Source of the DNA: Flavobacterium sp. ASV13
GTDB lineage: Bacteria; Bacteroidota; Bacteroidia; Flavobacteriales; Flavobacteriaceae
Assembly: GCF_000745775.1 (NCBI RefSeq)
Contig: NZ_JQJY01000001.1
Coordinates: 248,001 to 312,000, forward strand
Reading direction: 5' to 3'
Length of the DNA: 64,000 nt
Shown here: piece by piece, positions 16,377 to 25,396 of the stretch
How positions within the stretch are numbered: the stretch's first letter is position 1
Layout: each line of letters starts with the position of its first letter
Notes under the pieces: generated by a model
The model's database searches: none
What the model was told of the DNA's origin: nothing
The model's input: the letters and a program-made list of their open reading frames with translations, nothing else
Translations under genes and position numbers: made by a program

Positions 16377-17162
16377 TTAATAGTTTCCTGAATAACCTTT
16401 CATAATTCCTCGTGATGAATTTCTGATAAAATCTAAAATTTCATCTCTCTCAGGAGTCGCTTCCATTTCAGCCTCAATAATGCTTAAAGCTTGTGTAGTA
16501 TTGTAATTTTTTTGGTATAAAATTCTGTAGATTTCCTGAATTTCTCTGATTTTTTCAGTGCTAAAACCTCTTCTTCTTAAACCAACTGAATTAATTCCAA
16601 CATATGATAATGGCTCTTTCGCTGCTTTTGTGTATGGCGGAACGTCTTTTCTAACTAATGATCCACCAGAAATCATCGCGTGATCTCCAATGTGAATAAA
16701 TTGATGAATAGCCGCTAAACCTCCAATAACAGCATGATTTCCAACAACAACGTGTCCTGCCAAAGCAACACCATTTACAATAATTGCATTGTTTCCAATT
16801 TCACAGTCGTGCGCAATGTGAGCATAAGCCATTACTAGACAATTGTTTCCAAGAATAGTTTGTCCTGAAGCTACTGTACCTCTATTGATTGTAACACATT
16901 CTCTAATTGTACAGTTATCTCCAATTATAGCAAGAGAATCTTCTCCGCCGAATTTTAAATCTTGTGGCACCGCAGAAATTACCGCTCCTGGAAAAATATT
17001 ACAATTTTTACCGATACGCGCACCTTCCATGATGGTCACGTTTGAACCAATCCAAGTACCATCACCAATAACAACATTATTGTGAATTGTTGTAAAAGGC
17101 TCAATTACAACGTTTTTAGCGATTTTAGCGCCAGGATGAACATATGCTAATGGTTGATTCAT
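16377..17162 (-). CDS. lpxA: Acyl-ACP--UDP-N-acetylglucosamine O-acyltransferase
   Basis: This is the first lipid A enzyme: it transfers a 3-hydroxyacyl chain from ACP to O-3 of UDP-GlcNAc in the cytoplasm. At 261 residues it has standard length. The N-terminal two-thirds is a left-handed beta-helix of hexapeptides (IGDGTWIGSNVTIMEGARIG). The catalytic His region is YAHIAHDCEIGNN, followed by HVVVGNHAVIGGLAAIHQFIHIG, and the C-terminus is helical (RRRGFSTEKIREIQEIYRILY). It lies downstream of lpxC-fabZ with a 72-bp gap and is almost certainly in the same transcription unit as lpxD and lpxC-fabZ. Confidence 0.97.
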   Translation of the reverse strand: MNQPLAYVHPGAKIAKNVVIEPFTTIHNNVVIGDGTWIGSNVTIMEGARIGKNCNIFPGAVISAVPQDLKFGGEDSLAIIGDNCTIRECVTINRGTVASGQTILGNNCLVMAYAHIAHDCEIGNNAIIVNGVALAGHVVVGNHAVIGGLAAIHQFIHIGDHAMISGGSLVRKDVPPYTKAAKEPLSYVGINSVGLRRRGFSTEKIREIQEIYRILYQKNYNTTQALSIIEAEMEATPERDEILDFIRNSSRGIMKGYSGNY

Positions 17163-17234
17163 ATGTATGTTTTATATTTTAAATTAAAATAGTCTAATTT
17201 GAGGGCAACAAACCTAAACAATAAATTTGATTAA

Positions 17235-18632
17235 TTATTGTTTTCTTGCAATTTGTGCCATTAATTCTGCCTCAGTTACTAATTTACCATTTGCGTATGC
17301 ATTTGCCTGCATATGACAAATTCCTCTTCTGATTGGAGAAATCAATTCGCATTTGAAAATTAAGGTATCACCTGGCAATACTTTGTGTTTGAATTTAACA
17401 TTGTCAATTTTCATGAAATATGTCAAATAATTTTCAGGATCCGGAACAGTGCTTAAAACCAAAATCCCTCCTGTTTGTGCCATAGCTTCAACAATTAAAA
17501 CTCCTGGCATAACTGGCGCTTCAGGGAAATGCCCTACGAAGAAATTCTCGTTCATAGTAACATTTTTCAAACCAACCACATGACGATCAGACATTTCAAT
17601 AATTCTGTCAATCAACAAAAATGGAGGTCTGTGTGGAAGCATTGCCATGATTTTATGAATATCCATCAATGGCTCTTGGTTTAAATCATAAACCGGAACA
17701 TGATTTCTCTGTTCTATTTTAATGATTTTAGCCAATTTTTTAGCAAACTGAGTATTTACAAAATGCCCTGGTTTGTTTGCAATAATTTTCCCTTGAATAC
17801 GAACTCCGATAAGAGATAAATCTCCAATAACGTCAAGCAATTTGTGTCTTGCAGCTTCGTTTGGATAATGTAAAGTCAGATTGTCTAATACTCCGTTTGG
17901 CTTTACAGAAATTTCATCTTTACCAAACGCTTTCTTTAAGTTTTCCATAGTAGATTCAGAAATTTCTTTATCTACATAAACAATTGCATTATTTAAATCA
18001 CCTCCTTTAATTAAACCATGCTCTAATAAAGACTCTAACTCATGCAAAAAGCTAAAAGTTCTAGAACTTGCAATTTCTGTTTTAAAATCGGCAATACTTT
18101 TAAGTGTTGCATTTTGCGTACCTAAAACTTTTGTACCAAAATCAACCATTGTTGTTACTTGATAATCGTCGCTTGGCATTACAAGAATTTCGCTTCCCGT
18201 TGCTTCGTCAGTAAATGAAATTACTTCTTTTACTACATAAACGTTACGTTGCGCATCTTGCTCTTCGATACCTGCTTTTTCTATAGCTTCGACAAAATAT
18301 TTTGATGAACCATCCATAATAGGAAGTTCAGATGCATCTAATTCAATAATAATATTATCCAAATCGCATCCAACTACTGCTGCTAAAACATGCTCTGGAG
18401 TTTGTATTTTTACACCTAATTTTTCTAAATTAGTACCCCTTTGTGTATTAACAACATAATTAGCATCAGCCTCAATGATTGGCTGACCTTGCAAATCTAC
18501 TCTAACAAAAGTGAAACCATTATTAATAGGAGCTGGTTTGAAAGTCATTGTAACTTCTTTTCCAGTGTGTAATCCTACGCCTGTTAGTGAAATTTCATTT
18601 TTGATGGTCTTCTGTTTAACCATTATTTCCAT
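17235..18632 (-). CDS. lpxC-fabZ: Bifunctional LpxC deacetylase / FabZ dehydratase
   Basis: This is a 465-residue fusion. The N-terminal domain (about 1-310) is LpxC, the zinc deacetylase that commits UDP-3-O-acyl-GlcNAc to lipid A: THEHVLAAV-type metal site ([16 protein letters not shown]), LPIMDGSS and [16 protein letters not shown]. The C-terminal domain (about 320-465) is FabZ, the 3-hydroxyacyl-ACP dehydratase ([13 protein letters not shown], then [23 protein letters not shown]). The fusion is a Bacteroidota trait and places the enzyme that competes for 3-hydroxyacyl-ACP next to its user. The start overlaps the end of lpxD by 17 nt; an alternative ATG three codons later (18623) gives MVKQKT and overlaps by 8 nt. 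Confidence 0.97.
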   Translation of the reverse strand: MEIMVKQKTIKNEISLTGVGLHTGKEVTMTFKPAPINNGFTFVRVDLQGQPIIEADANYVVNTQRGTNLEKLGVKIQTPEHVLAAVVGCDLDNIIIELDASELPIMDGSSKYFVEAIEKAGIEEQDAQRNVYVVKEVISFTDEATGSEILVMPSDDYQVTTMVDFGTKVLGTQNATLKSIADFKTEIASSRTFSFLHELESLLEHGLIKGGDLNNAIVYVDKEISESTMENLKKAFGKDEISVKPNGVLDNLTLHYPNEAARHKLLDVIGDLSLIGVRIQGKIIANKPGHFVNTQFAKKLAKIIKIEQRNHVPVYDLNQEPLMDIHKIMAMLPHRPPFLLIDRIIEMSDRHVVGLKNVTMNENFFVGHFPEAPVMPGVLIVEAMAQTGGILVLSTVPDPENYLTYFMKIDNVKFKHKVLPGDTLIFKCELISPIRRGICHMQANAYANGKLVTEAELMAQIARKQ

Positions 18633-19659
18633 TTTTTGGGTTTATTATTTGTTTTTTTATTTCTTCAACTTCAGCCACAATTTTAGGAAGATTTTTAAAA
18701 TGGACGTACGATTTATTAAAATCAGTATATCCAAGCGATGGAGTTCCTTGTAAAACTTCATCATCTTTAATGTTTCTGGCAACTCCTGACTGTGCCTGAA
18801 GCCTAACATTATTACCTATAATTAAATGGCCTGCGATACCTACCTGACCTCCAATCATACAGTTCTCTCCAATTTTAGTAGAACCTGCAACACCACTTTG
18901 AGCAGCTATAACAGTATTTTTCCCAATTTCTACATTGTGAGCAATCTGAATCTGATTGTCTAATTTCACTCCTTTTCTAATAATTGTAGAACCAAGTGTT
19001 GCTCTGTCAATTGTAGTATTTGCACCAACATCAACATTATCTTCAAGGATAACATTTCCAATTTGTGGTACTTTACTATATTCCCCGTTTTCATTTGGAG
19101 CGAAACCAAAACCATCGGCACCAATTATGACACCAGAGTGAATCGTGCAATTATTTCCAATTACGCTTTCAGAATAAATTTTTGCTCCCGCAAAAACATA
19201 TACATTATCGCCAATTACGACATTGTCGCCAATAAAGCTGTTCGGATAAATTTTCACATTATTTCCTAAAACTACATTTTGTCCAATATAACTAAAGCTT
19301 CCTAAATATAGATTTTCTCCATATTTTGTTCCTTCAGACATAAAAGACTGCGCTTCAATTCCGGTTTTATTCAATTTTACCTGATTGTAAAAATGTAAAA
19401 GCTTAGAAAATGCTGCATAAGCATCTTCTACTTTTATTAAAGTAGTAGTGATATCTTGTTCTGGTACAAAGCTGTCGTTAACAATTGTTACTGTCGCTTT
19501 TGTGCTATATATGTAGTTAACATACTTTGGATTAGCCAAAAAAGTAAGCGATCCTTCTTCGCCTTCTTCGATTTTAGATAGCCGAGAAACTTCTGCATTG
19601 GGATTCCCAACAACTTCTCCTTCTAAAATTCCTGCTATTTGTTCTGCTGTAAATTTCAT
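18616..19659 (-). CDS. lpxD: UDP-3-O-(3-hydroxyacyl)glucosamine N-acyltransferase
   Basis: LpxD adds the N-linked 3-hydroxyacyl chain in lipid A synthesis. At 347 residues it has family length. The N-terminal domain ([20 protein letters not shown], with [16 protein letters not shown]) is followed by a long hexapeptide beta-helix (about 105-310). The catalytic His is in [13 protein letters not shown], followed by [13 protein letters not shown]. The C-terminal helix ([20 protein letters not shown]) is typical. It overlaps lpxC-fabZ downstream and heads the lpx run. A TATTTTTG box lies only 5 nt before the ATG, so the message may be nearly leaderless. A shorter paralog is at 14652-15581. Confidence 0.97.
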   Translation of the reverse strand: MKFTAEQIAGILEGEVVGNPNAEVSRLSKIEEGEEGSLTFLANPKYVNYIYSTKATVTIVNDSFVPEQDITTTLIKVEDAYAAFSKLLHFYNQVKLNKTGIEAQSFMSEGTKYGENLYLGSFSYIGQNVVLGNNVKIYPNSFIGDNVVIGDNVYVFAGAKIYSESVIGNNCTIHSGVIIGADGFGFAPNENGEYSKVPQIGNVILEDNVDVGANTTIDRATLGSTIIRKGVKLDNQIQIAHNVEIGKNTVIAAQSGVAGSTKIGENCMIGGQVGIAGHLIIGNNVRLQAQSGVARNIKDDEVLQGTPSLGYTDFNKSYVHFKNLPKIVAEVEEIKKQIINPKNGNNG

Positions 19660-19664
19660 CGCGA

Positions 19665-19672
19665 CAAAAATA
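19665..19672 (-). promoter_or_regulatory. -7 promoter box abutting the lpxD start
   Basis: TATTTTTG on the minus strand fits TAnnTTTG, with only 5 nt between its G and the ATG at 19659. If used, transcription would begin at or next to the start codon. Confidence 0.4.
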
Positions 19673-19698
19673 TAAAAAATAGATTTTAAATGTTAATT

Positions 19699-20928
19699 TT
19701 AGATAAGTTGTTTTGGGAAACAGATATAATATTTTGTTACCAATTTAGATAACGATTTCAAATTCAGCTGGTCAGATGCTTCCACAACATCTTCAATTGT
19801 TTTATCTTTTTTCAAAATTCGTATCGGTTCAGCAGCTTTACTATAGGCTTGGTTTTTAATTTTTCCTCTAAAAATAAAATAACCGGCTTCTAATAATGAA
19901 ATATGATGATCTTGTGCAAACTCTTCTTTCATTGCCTGAGATTCTTCAATCGAAATCTTCTCTGCGCTCATTTTTATTTTTAGCAAATCTCTGTTAATGA
20001 TCATTTTACTTAAAGTCGAAAGTATAAAATCATCTTGTCTTTGCCAGGCTTTTAGAGCACTGATTATATCAAAATCATCTAATTGAGAAAACAAATCCAG
20101 TTTTTCGGCATCAAAATCTTCAAGTGTGATTTTGTTTTGCATGAAAAACAAAAGTGGTTCGCTACAAGGAAGATTAATTCCTTTTAATGTCAGTTCTTTT
20201 GCTCTTTTCAATACTTTCATTAAAATCAATTCGGCAACCAAGCTTGTTTTGTGCAAATACGCCTGCCAATACATCAATCGTCTTGAAAGCAGAAATTTCT
20301 CTACAGAATAAATTCCTTTTTCTTCTATAACTAAAACGTCATTTTCAACATTCATCATCTGAATCAAACGCTCAGAATTCACATTTCCTTCTGCAACTCC
20401 AGTATAAAAACTGTCACGTTTTAGATAATCCATTCGATCCATATCCAATTGGCTTGAAATCAATTGCAACATAAATTTTCTGTGATATTCTCCTTTAAAA
20501 ACCTGAATAGCCAAACTTAATTTTCCGCCAAATTCTTCATTCAACTGATTCATAAACAATAAAGAAATCGCCTCGTGATGTACATCTTCAACAATACTTT
20601 TTTCCATTGCATGAGAAAACGGCCCGTGTCCTATATCATGAAGTAAAATCGCTATCAACAATGCATTTTCTTCTTCTTCAGAAATTGCAACATCTTTAAA
20701 ACGAAGTGTGTCTATCGCTTTTTTCATCAGATGCATACATCCTAATGCATGATGAAAACGTGTATGATTGGCTCCCGGATAAACCAAATACGAAAGTCCC
20801 ATTTGTGAAATACGGCGTAAACGCTGAAAATATGGATGCTGGATTAGGTCGTAAATAAGTTCATTCGGGATTGTAATAAACCCGTAAATGGGATCATTGA
20901 ATATTTTTAACTTATTGATATGAGTCAC
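19699..20928 (-). CDS. HD domain phosphohydrolase
   Basis: This is a metal-dependent HD-superfamily phosphohydrolase related to dGTPase/SAMHD1-like proteins. The metal motif is present: RFHHALGCMHLM (His), then LLHDIGHGPFSHAME (HD) and LDMDRMDYLKRDS (Asp). I start it at GTG 20928 (409 residues, VTHINKLKIFNDPIYGFI). An ATG at 20982 would add 18 residues of poor fit, and a -7 promoter box (20952-20959) lies between the two, which favours the GTG. It is on the same strand as lpxD with a 39-bp gap and divergent from porX. The nucleotide substrate cannot be told from the sequence. Confidence 0.88.
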   Translation of the reverse strand: MTHINKLKIFNDPIYGFITIPNELIYDLIQHPYFQRLRRISQMGLSYLVYPGANHTRFHHALGCMHLMKKAIDTLRFKDVAISEEEENALLIAILLHDIGHGPFSHAMEKSIVEDVHHEAISLLFMNQLNEEFGGKLSLAIQVFKGEYHRKFMLQLISSQLDMDRMDYLKRDSFYTGVAEGNVNSERLIQMMNVENDVLVIEEKGIYSVEKFLLSRRLMYWQAYLHKTSLVAELILMKVLKRAKELTLKGINLPCSEPLLFFMQNKITLEDFDAEKLDLFSQLDDFDIISALKAWQRQDDFILSTLSKMIINRDLLKIKMSAEKISIEESQAMKEEFAQDHHISLLEAGYFIFRGKIKNQAYSKAAEPIRILKKDKTIEDVVEASDQLNLKSLSKLVTKYYICFPKQLI

Positions 20929-20951
20929 TATTTGGTTATTTTTTAGGTCAA

Positions 20952-20959
20952 CAAATATA
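20952..20959 (-). promoter_or_regulatory. -7 promoter box of the HD-hydrolase gene
   Basis: TATATTTG on the minus strand lies 23 nt upstream of the GTG at 20928. It decides between the two possible starts, since an ATG start at 20982 would be upstream of the promoter. Confidence 0.45.
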
Positions 20960-21128
20960 AGTAAATAACTATAGTTTTTCATTTAAAAGTTAACATTAAA
21001 TTTAGCTGATTTTGAGGCAAATACTTAAAAATCAAAAAGATTTTATATCAAAATTAGGTTTCATTTATCTGAAATTTATACTATTTTTAATACTTTTTAA
21101 GTTCTATACTTCTAAATTGCATTAAAAT

Positions 21129-21136
21129 TAAATTTG
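21129..21136 (+). promoter_or_regulatory. -7 promoter box abutting porX
   Basis: TAAATTTG fits TAnnTTTG and ends 3 nt before the porX ATG at 21140. Used as a promoter it would make a leaderless or nearly leaderless mRNA. It could also be chance in AT-rich DNA. Confidence 0.35.
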
Positions 21137-21139
21137 TTT

Positions 21140-22693
21140 ATGGATAAGATAAAAATACTTTGGGTCGATGATGAAATTGATCTTTTAAAGCCTCATATAT
21201 TATTTCTGGAGAAAAAAAACTACTCGGTAACAACTTGCAACAATGGTCTTGATGCAGTTGCTTTATTCGAAGAAGATAATTTTGACATTGTTTTTTTAGA
21301 TGAAAATATGCCCGGAATGAGTGGATTGGAAACGCTTTCTGAAATGAAAGAAAAAAAATCGGCCATCCCTATGATCATGATCACTAAAAGTGAGGAAGAA
21401 TATATAATGGAAGAAGCAATTGGTTCTAAAATTGCTGATTACCTTATAAAACCGGTAAATCCGAATCAGATTTTATTGAGTTTGAAGAAAAATCTGGATG
21501 ACTCGAGATTGATTACTGAAAAAACGACTTTAGATTATCAGAAGGAATTCAGAAAAATTTCGATGGAATTAGCAATGGTTAATTCTTATGAAGACTGGGT
21601 TGAACTGTATAAAAAACTGCTTTTTTGGGAATTGAAACTTGAGGATATCAATGATACTGCGATGATTGAAATTTTGGAATCTCAAAAAGTGGAAGCCAAT
21701 TCTCAATTCGGAAAATATATCGAAAGAAACTATGAAGATTGGTTTGCTCCAAAAGCAGATAAACCTATTCAATCACACAATTTATTTAAAGAGTTGGTTG
21801 TTCCTGAACTTAAAAAGAAGGACAAACCAATTTTATTTGTAGTGATCGATAATTTAAGATACGATCAATGGAAATCATTTGAAACTGTTATTTCTAACTA
21901 TTACAAATTAGAAAAAGAAGTTCCTTACTTCTCTATTTTACCAACTGCAACACAATATGCCCGAAATGCTATTTTCTCTGGTTTACTGCCAATTGAAATG
22001 GAAAAACAGTTTCCGCAATATTGGAAAAATGATGTCGAAGATGGTGGAAAAAACCTTTATGAAGCTGAATTTCTTTCAGCTCAATTAAAACGTTTGGGCT
22101 TAAATATTAAGGAAGATTATTTTAAAATCACCAATTATGCCGGCGGTAAAAAACTCGCAGAAAATTTTAAAGCTTTAAAAGGAAACGACTTAGTAACGGT
22201 AGTTTACAATTTTGTCGATATGCTTTCGCATGCTAAAACAGAGATGGAAGTTGTAAAAGAGTTAGCTTCTGATGATAAAGCATACCGCTCCTTAACATTA
22301 AGCTGGTTCAAAAACTCACCTTTATTAGAGATTATCCAGCAAGCACAACTTTTAGGTTTCAAATTAATTCTGACAACAGATCACGGAACAATAAATGTAA
22401 AAAATCCGTCAAAAGTTGTGGGAGATAAAAATACAAGCCTAAATTTGCGATACAAAACTGGACGTAGTTTGACTTACGAACAAAAAGATGTTTATGTTGT
22501 TAAAGAGCCTAAAACAATTGGCTTACCAGCAATAAACATGAGTAGTTCGTTTATTTTTGCCAAAAATGATTTCTTTTTGGCCTATGTAAACAACTACAAT
22601 CATTATGTGAGTTATTACAAAAACACGTATCAGCATGGCGGAATTTCGTTAGAAGAAATGATTATTCCGTTTTTGGTGTTTAACCCTAAATAA
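21140..22693 (+). CDS. porX: PorX, T9SS response regulator with PglZ effector domain
   Basis: PorX is the response regulator of the PorX/PorY system that controls type IX secretion genes in Bacteroidota. The 517-residue protein has an N-terminal receiver domain (about 1-120) with acidic pair D10-D11, phospho-acceptor D54 (VFLDENMPG), and the Lys in DYLIKP. A helical linker and a C-terminal PglZ domain (about 200-515) of the alkaline phosphatase superfamily follow: VVIDNLRYDQW, the Thr in SILPTATQYARNA and LTTDHGT, all metal-site regions. In characterised PorX this domain is a nucleotide phosphodiesterase. I start it at the ATG at 21140. It is divergent from the HD gene; tsaE follows 62 bp downstream. 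Confidence 0.95.
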   Translation: MDKIKILWVDDEIDLLKPHILFLEKKNYSVTTCNNGLDAVALFEEDNFDIVFLDENMPGMSGLETLSEMKEKKSAIPMIMITKSEEEYIMEEAIGSKIADYLIKPVNPNQILLSLKKNLDDSRLITEKTTLDYQKEFRKISMELAMVNSYEDWVELYKKLLFWELKLEDINDTAMIEILESQKVEANSQFGKYIERNYEDWFAPKADKPIQSHNLFKELVVPELKKKDKPILFVVIDNLRYDQWKSFETVISNYYKLEKEVPYFSILPTATQYARNAIFSGLLPIEMEKQFPQYWKNDVEDGGKNLYEAEFLSAQLKRLGLNIKEDYFKITNYAGGKKLAENFKALKGNDLVTVVYNFVDMLSHAKTEMEVVKELASDDKAYRSLTLSWFKNSPLLEIIQQAQLLGFKLILTTDHGTINVKNPSKVVGDKNTSLNLRYKTGRSLTYEQKDVYVVKEPKTIGLPAINMSSSFIFAKNDFFLAYVNNYNHYVSYYKNTYQHGGISLEEMIIPFLVFNPK

Positions 22694-22697
22694 AGTT

Positions 22698-22733
22698 TTC
22701 AGTCTTTCCCGATAAATATCAGGAAAGACTGAA
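22698..22733. other. Hairpin between porX and tsaE
   Basis: A 12-bp perfect inverted repeat (22698-22709 with 22722-22733; core AGTCTTTCC) with a 12-nt loop follows the porX stop. The plus strand has no T-run after it, so a processing or attenuating role is as likely as termination. Confidence 0.5.
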
Positions 22734-22755
22734 ATTAAAATAAACAGAAATAGAA

Positions 22756-23163
22756 ATGAATATCGTTTTTTCATTAGACCAAATTCAAGAAGTTGCAGAG
22801 CAGATTATTGTTTCAAATCCTAAAAAAATTATCCTTTTTAATGGAGAAATGGGAGTTGGAAAAACAACTTTAATCAAACAATTATGCAAAACTTTAGGTG
22901 TTGAAGATGCAACCAGCAGCCCAACTTTTTCTTTGGTGAATGAATACCAAACCAACAATAATCAAACGGTTTATCACTTTGATTTTTACCGATTAAACAA
23001 AGAAACCGAAGCACTCGATATGGGTGTTGACGATTATTTGTATTCCGGAAATTGGTGTTTTATTGAATGGTCTGAAAAAATTACCAATTTGCTTCCTGAA
23101 GAATATTCTACAATAAATATTGAATTATTGGCAGATGGAAAAAGAAATTTAGAATTAGCATAA
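22756..23163 (+). CDS. tsaE: tRNA threonylcarbamoyladenosine biosynthesis ATPase TsaE
   Basis: TsaE is the ATPase of the TsaB-TsaD-TsaE complex that makes t6A37 in ANN-decoding tRNAs. At 135 residues it has usual length. Walker A is GEMGVGKTTLIKQLC (about residues 30-44), followed by SSPTFSLVNEY and HFDFYRL, and the family signature FIEWSEKI near the C-terminus. It follows porX and precedes a GNAT gene on the same strand, a close arrangement. A TsaC/Sua5-type gene for the same pathway lies at 35949-36569. Confidence 0.96.
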   Translation: MNIVFSLDQIQEVAEQIIVSNPKKIILFNGEMGVGKTTLIKQLCKTLGVEDATSSPTFSLVNEYQTNNNQTVYHFDFYRLNKETEALDMGVDDYLYSGNWCFIEWSEKITNLLPEEYSTINIELLADGKRNLELA

Positions 23164-23204
23164 AACTTTGCGAGAGAATTACTCACAAAGAAAAAACAAC
23201 AAAA

Positions 23205-23678
23205 ATGAATACCTCAAAAGATATAGAAATAATTCCCTTCTCTCAAGATTTAAAAGAACATATTAAAACCTTAAATATTGCCTGGCTTGAAAAGTATTTT
23301 AAAGTCGAAGAAAAAGATAAATTAACCCTTTCAAATCCACAAGAAGAAATTATTGACAAAGGCGGAATGATTTTTTATGCTCGCCATAATGGCAAAATTA
23401 TTGGAACAGCGTCATTAATGAAAGTCAATGATTCAACCTATGAATTAAGCAAAATGGCGGTTTCAGATGAAGCTCAAGGACTGGGAATTGGAAATAAACT
23501 TCTCGAACATTGCATAAATGTTGCTAAAGAAAACAACATCGCAACATTGTTTTTATACTCCAACACGATTTTACTTCCTGCAATTCACTTATACAGAAAA
23601 TTCGGTTTTGTTGAAATTCCTTTAGAATCGGGCATTTACGAGCGAGCCGACATAAAAATGGAGAAAAAAATATCTTAA
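23205..23678 (+). CDS. GNAT family N-acetyltransferase
   Basis: This 157-residue GCN5-related acetyltransferase transfers an acetyl group from acetyl-CoA to an amine. The acetyl-CoA binding loop is visible as MAVSDEAQGLGIGNKLLEHC (Q-x-x-G-x-G), and the C-terminal strand motif is ILLPAIHLYRKFGFVEI, where the Tyr is the usual general acid. It lies 41 bp after tsaE but is not a RimI by sequence: the N-terminal part (LNIAWLEKYFKVEEKD) resembles small-molecule GNATs. The substrate is unknown. It is probably co-transcribed with porX and tsaE. Confidence 0.92.
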   Translation: MNTSKDIEIIPFSQDLKEHIKTLNIAWLEKYFKVEEKDKLTLSNPQEEIIDKGGMIFYARHNGKIIGTASLMKVNDSTYELSKMAVSDEAQGLGIGNKLLEHCINVAKENNIATLFLYSNTILLPAIHLYRKFGFVEIPLESGIYERADIKMEKKIS

Positions 23679-23762
23679 CATTGTCCTTACAGTATTAGCA
23701 GAATTTTTGCACTAATTTTAAATCTTTTTACGTAATTTGTACCTTTAATTTTTTGCACACCC

Positions 23763-24962
23763 ATGTCAATCACGTTAACTCCATTTACAAAACAACAATT
23801 GCTGCCACAGGAAGAAAAGCTTGAGGTTGGTCGTTTTAAAAGAGAACTTTTTATAGGAATTCCTAAAGAAACAAGTTATCAGGAACGTCGTATCTGCCTT
23901 ACCCCTGATGCTGTGAACTCATTAACTTATGAAGGTCACAGAGTTATGATTGAATCTGGAGCGGGTGAAAGTTCAAGTTATACAGACAAAGAATATGCAG
24001 ATGCAGGTGCAGAAATCACAAAAGACACAAAAAGAGTTTTTGGTTGTCCGTTTTTATTAAAAGTAGAACCGCCAACTTTAGCTGAAATCGAAATGATTAA
24101 TCCTGAAACAGTTATTATTTCGGCGATTCAGCTCAAAACAAAAAAGAAAACTTATTTTGAAGCTTTAGCACAAAAGAAAATCACAGCACTTGCTTTTGAA
24201 TATATTAAAGATGAAGACGGATCTTACCCGGCTGTAAAATCTTTGAGCGAAATTGCAGGAACTGCATCAATCCTTATTGCTGCCGAATTAATGATTACAG
24301 ATGAATTCGGAAAGGGCCTTTTGTTTGGAAATATTACCGGTGTCCCTCCTACTGAAGTTGTAATTCTAGGAGCCGGAACTGTTGGTGAATTTGCTGCAAA
24401 AACCGCAATTGGACTAGGAGCAAACGTAAAAGTTTTTGATAATTCGATTACTAAACTGCGCCGTTTGCAAAATAATTTAAGTCAAAGAATTTTCACTTCA
24501 ACTATTCAGCAAAAAGCTTTATTGAAAGCTTTAAGACGTTGTGACGTCGCAATTGGCGCCATGCGCGGTAAAGAACGCTGCCCCATTGTAGTTACTGAGA
24601 CCATGGTAGAACACATGAAAAAAGGCGCCGTGATTGTTGACGTCAGCATAGACACAGGCGGCTGTTTTGAAAGTTCTGAAGTGACAACTCATGAAAAACC
24701 AACTTTCATTAAAAATAATGTCTTGCATTATTGTGTACCAAACATTCCTTCAAGATATTCAAAAACTGCCTCATTATCAATTAGTAACATCCTAACACCT
24801 TATCTACATCAGATAGCCGAAGATGGTGGTATTGAAAGCGCAATTCGATGCAACAAAGGGCTTAAAAACGGAATTTATCTTTACCATGGAATTTTAACAA
24901 ATAAAGCAATTGGCGACTGGTTTGATTTGCCGGACAACGATATTAATTTACTTGTATTTTAA
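23763..24962 (+). CDS. ald: Alanine dehydrogenase
   Basis: This NAD-dependent enzyme interconverts L-alanine and pyruvate plus ammonia. At 399 residues it is slightly longer than the classical 370-residue form because of an N-terminal extension of about 30 residues, a form common in Bacteroidota. The catalytic domain has IGIPKETSYQERRICLTPDAV and KVEPPTLAEIEMI. The Rossmann NAD site is VVILGAGTVGEFAAKTA at about residues 198-214, and VIVDVSIDTGGCFESSE is typical of the family. It may alternatively act on another amino acid. The start ATG is close to promoter-like TACCTTTA. Confidence 0.93.
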   Translation: MSITLTPFTKQQLLPQEEKLEVGRFKRELFIGIPKETSYQERRICLTPDAVNSLTYEGHRVMIESGAGESSSYTDKEYADAGAEITKDTKRVFGCPFLLKVEPPTLAEIEMINPETVIISAIQLKTKKKTYFEALAQKKITALAFEYIKDEDGSYPAVKSLSEIAGTASILIAAELMITDEFGKGLLFGNITGVPPTEVVILGAGTVGEFAAKTAIGLGANVKVFDNSITKLRRLQNNLSQRIFTSTIQQKALLKALRRCDVAIGAMRGKERCPIVVTETMVEHMKKGAVIVDVSIDTGGCFESSEVTTHEKPTFIKNNVLHYCVPNIPSRYSKTASLSISNILTPYLHQIAEDGGIESAIRCNKGLKNGIYLYHGILTNKAIGDWFDLPDNDINLLVF

Positions 24963-24975
24963 AGGAACTTTAATG

Positions 24976-24983
24976 TACCTTTG
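24976..24983 (+). promoter_or_regulatory. Promoter of the DUF4258-like gene
   Basis: The -7 box TACCTTTG lies 15 nt before the ATG at 24999. CTTG at 24951-24954 could be the -33 element with a 21-nt spacer, matching the Bacteroidota consensus. Confidence 0.5.
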
Positions 24984-24998
24984 CAAAAATTTTATTTC

Positions 24999-25385
24999 AT
25001 GAAGTTCGTACACCGTTTTGCATATTATTTGATTGGTTTAGTGATGGGATGCTTTTTTGTAGCTCTTGTTTTTAGTGGTAAAGACACTCGTTGCAACTAT
25101 TTTCCAAATGCCCGAGTTTTAAATAATCTAAGAACAAAACCTTTTCAATATTCAGCTAAAGCAATTCAGACTTTAAACGAAAAATGGGTCGATACTGCCG
25201 ATATTAAAAGTACTTTAACTTACGGAGATGTTGATTTTGACCAAAGCAATGTTCCGTTTAAAAAAGGGAAATTATACATCATTGAGGGCAAAACAGCTAA
25301 AAATCAAGAGATTATTTTAAAAGTAGTGAATTTTGAAAACAAAGCTGTTTTAGAAGAAATCATCAAAAAAGAAACTGAAAAATAG
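24999..25385 (+). CDS. Membrane-anchored DUF4258-like protein
   Basis: This is a 128-residue protein with one N-terminal membrane segment (residues about 8-25, AYYLIGLVMGCFFVALVF), which anchors an extracytoplasmic domain. The body (RCNYFPNARVLNNLRTKPF, then KWVDTADIKSTLTYGDVDFD, and KLYIIEGKTAKNQEIILKV) has the beta-rich pattern I associate with DUF4258. I start it at ATG 24999; a frame upstream is open but overlaps the promoter. It follows ald by 36 bp. The function is unknown. Confidence 0.8.
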   Translation: MKFVHRFAYYLIGLVMGCFFVALVFSGKDTRCNYFPNARVLNNLRTKPFQYSAKAIQTLNEKWVDTADIKSTLTYGDVDFDQSNVPFKKGKLYIIEGKTAKNQEIILKVVNFENKAVLEEIIKKETEK

Positions 25386-25396
25386 TTTTAAAAATT

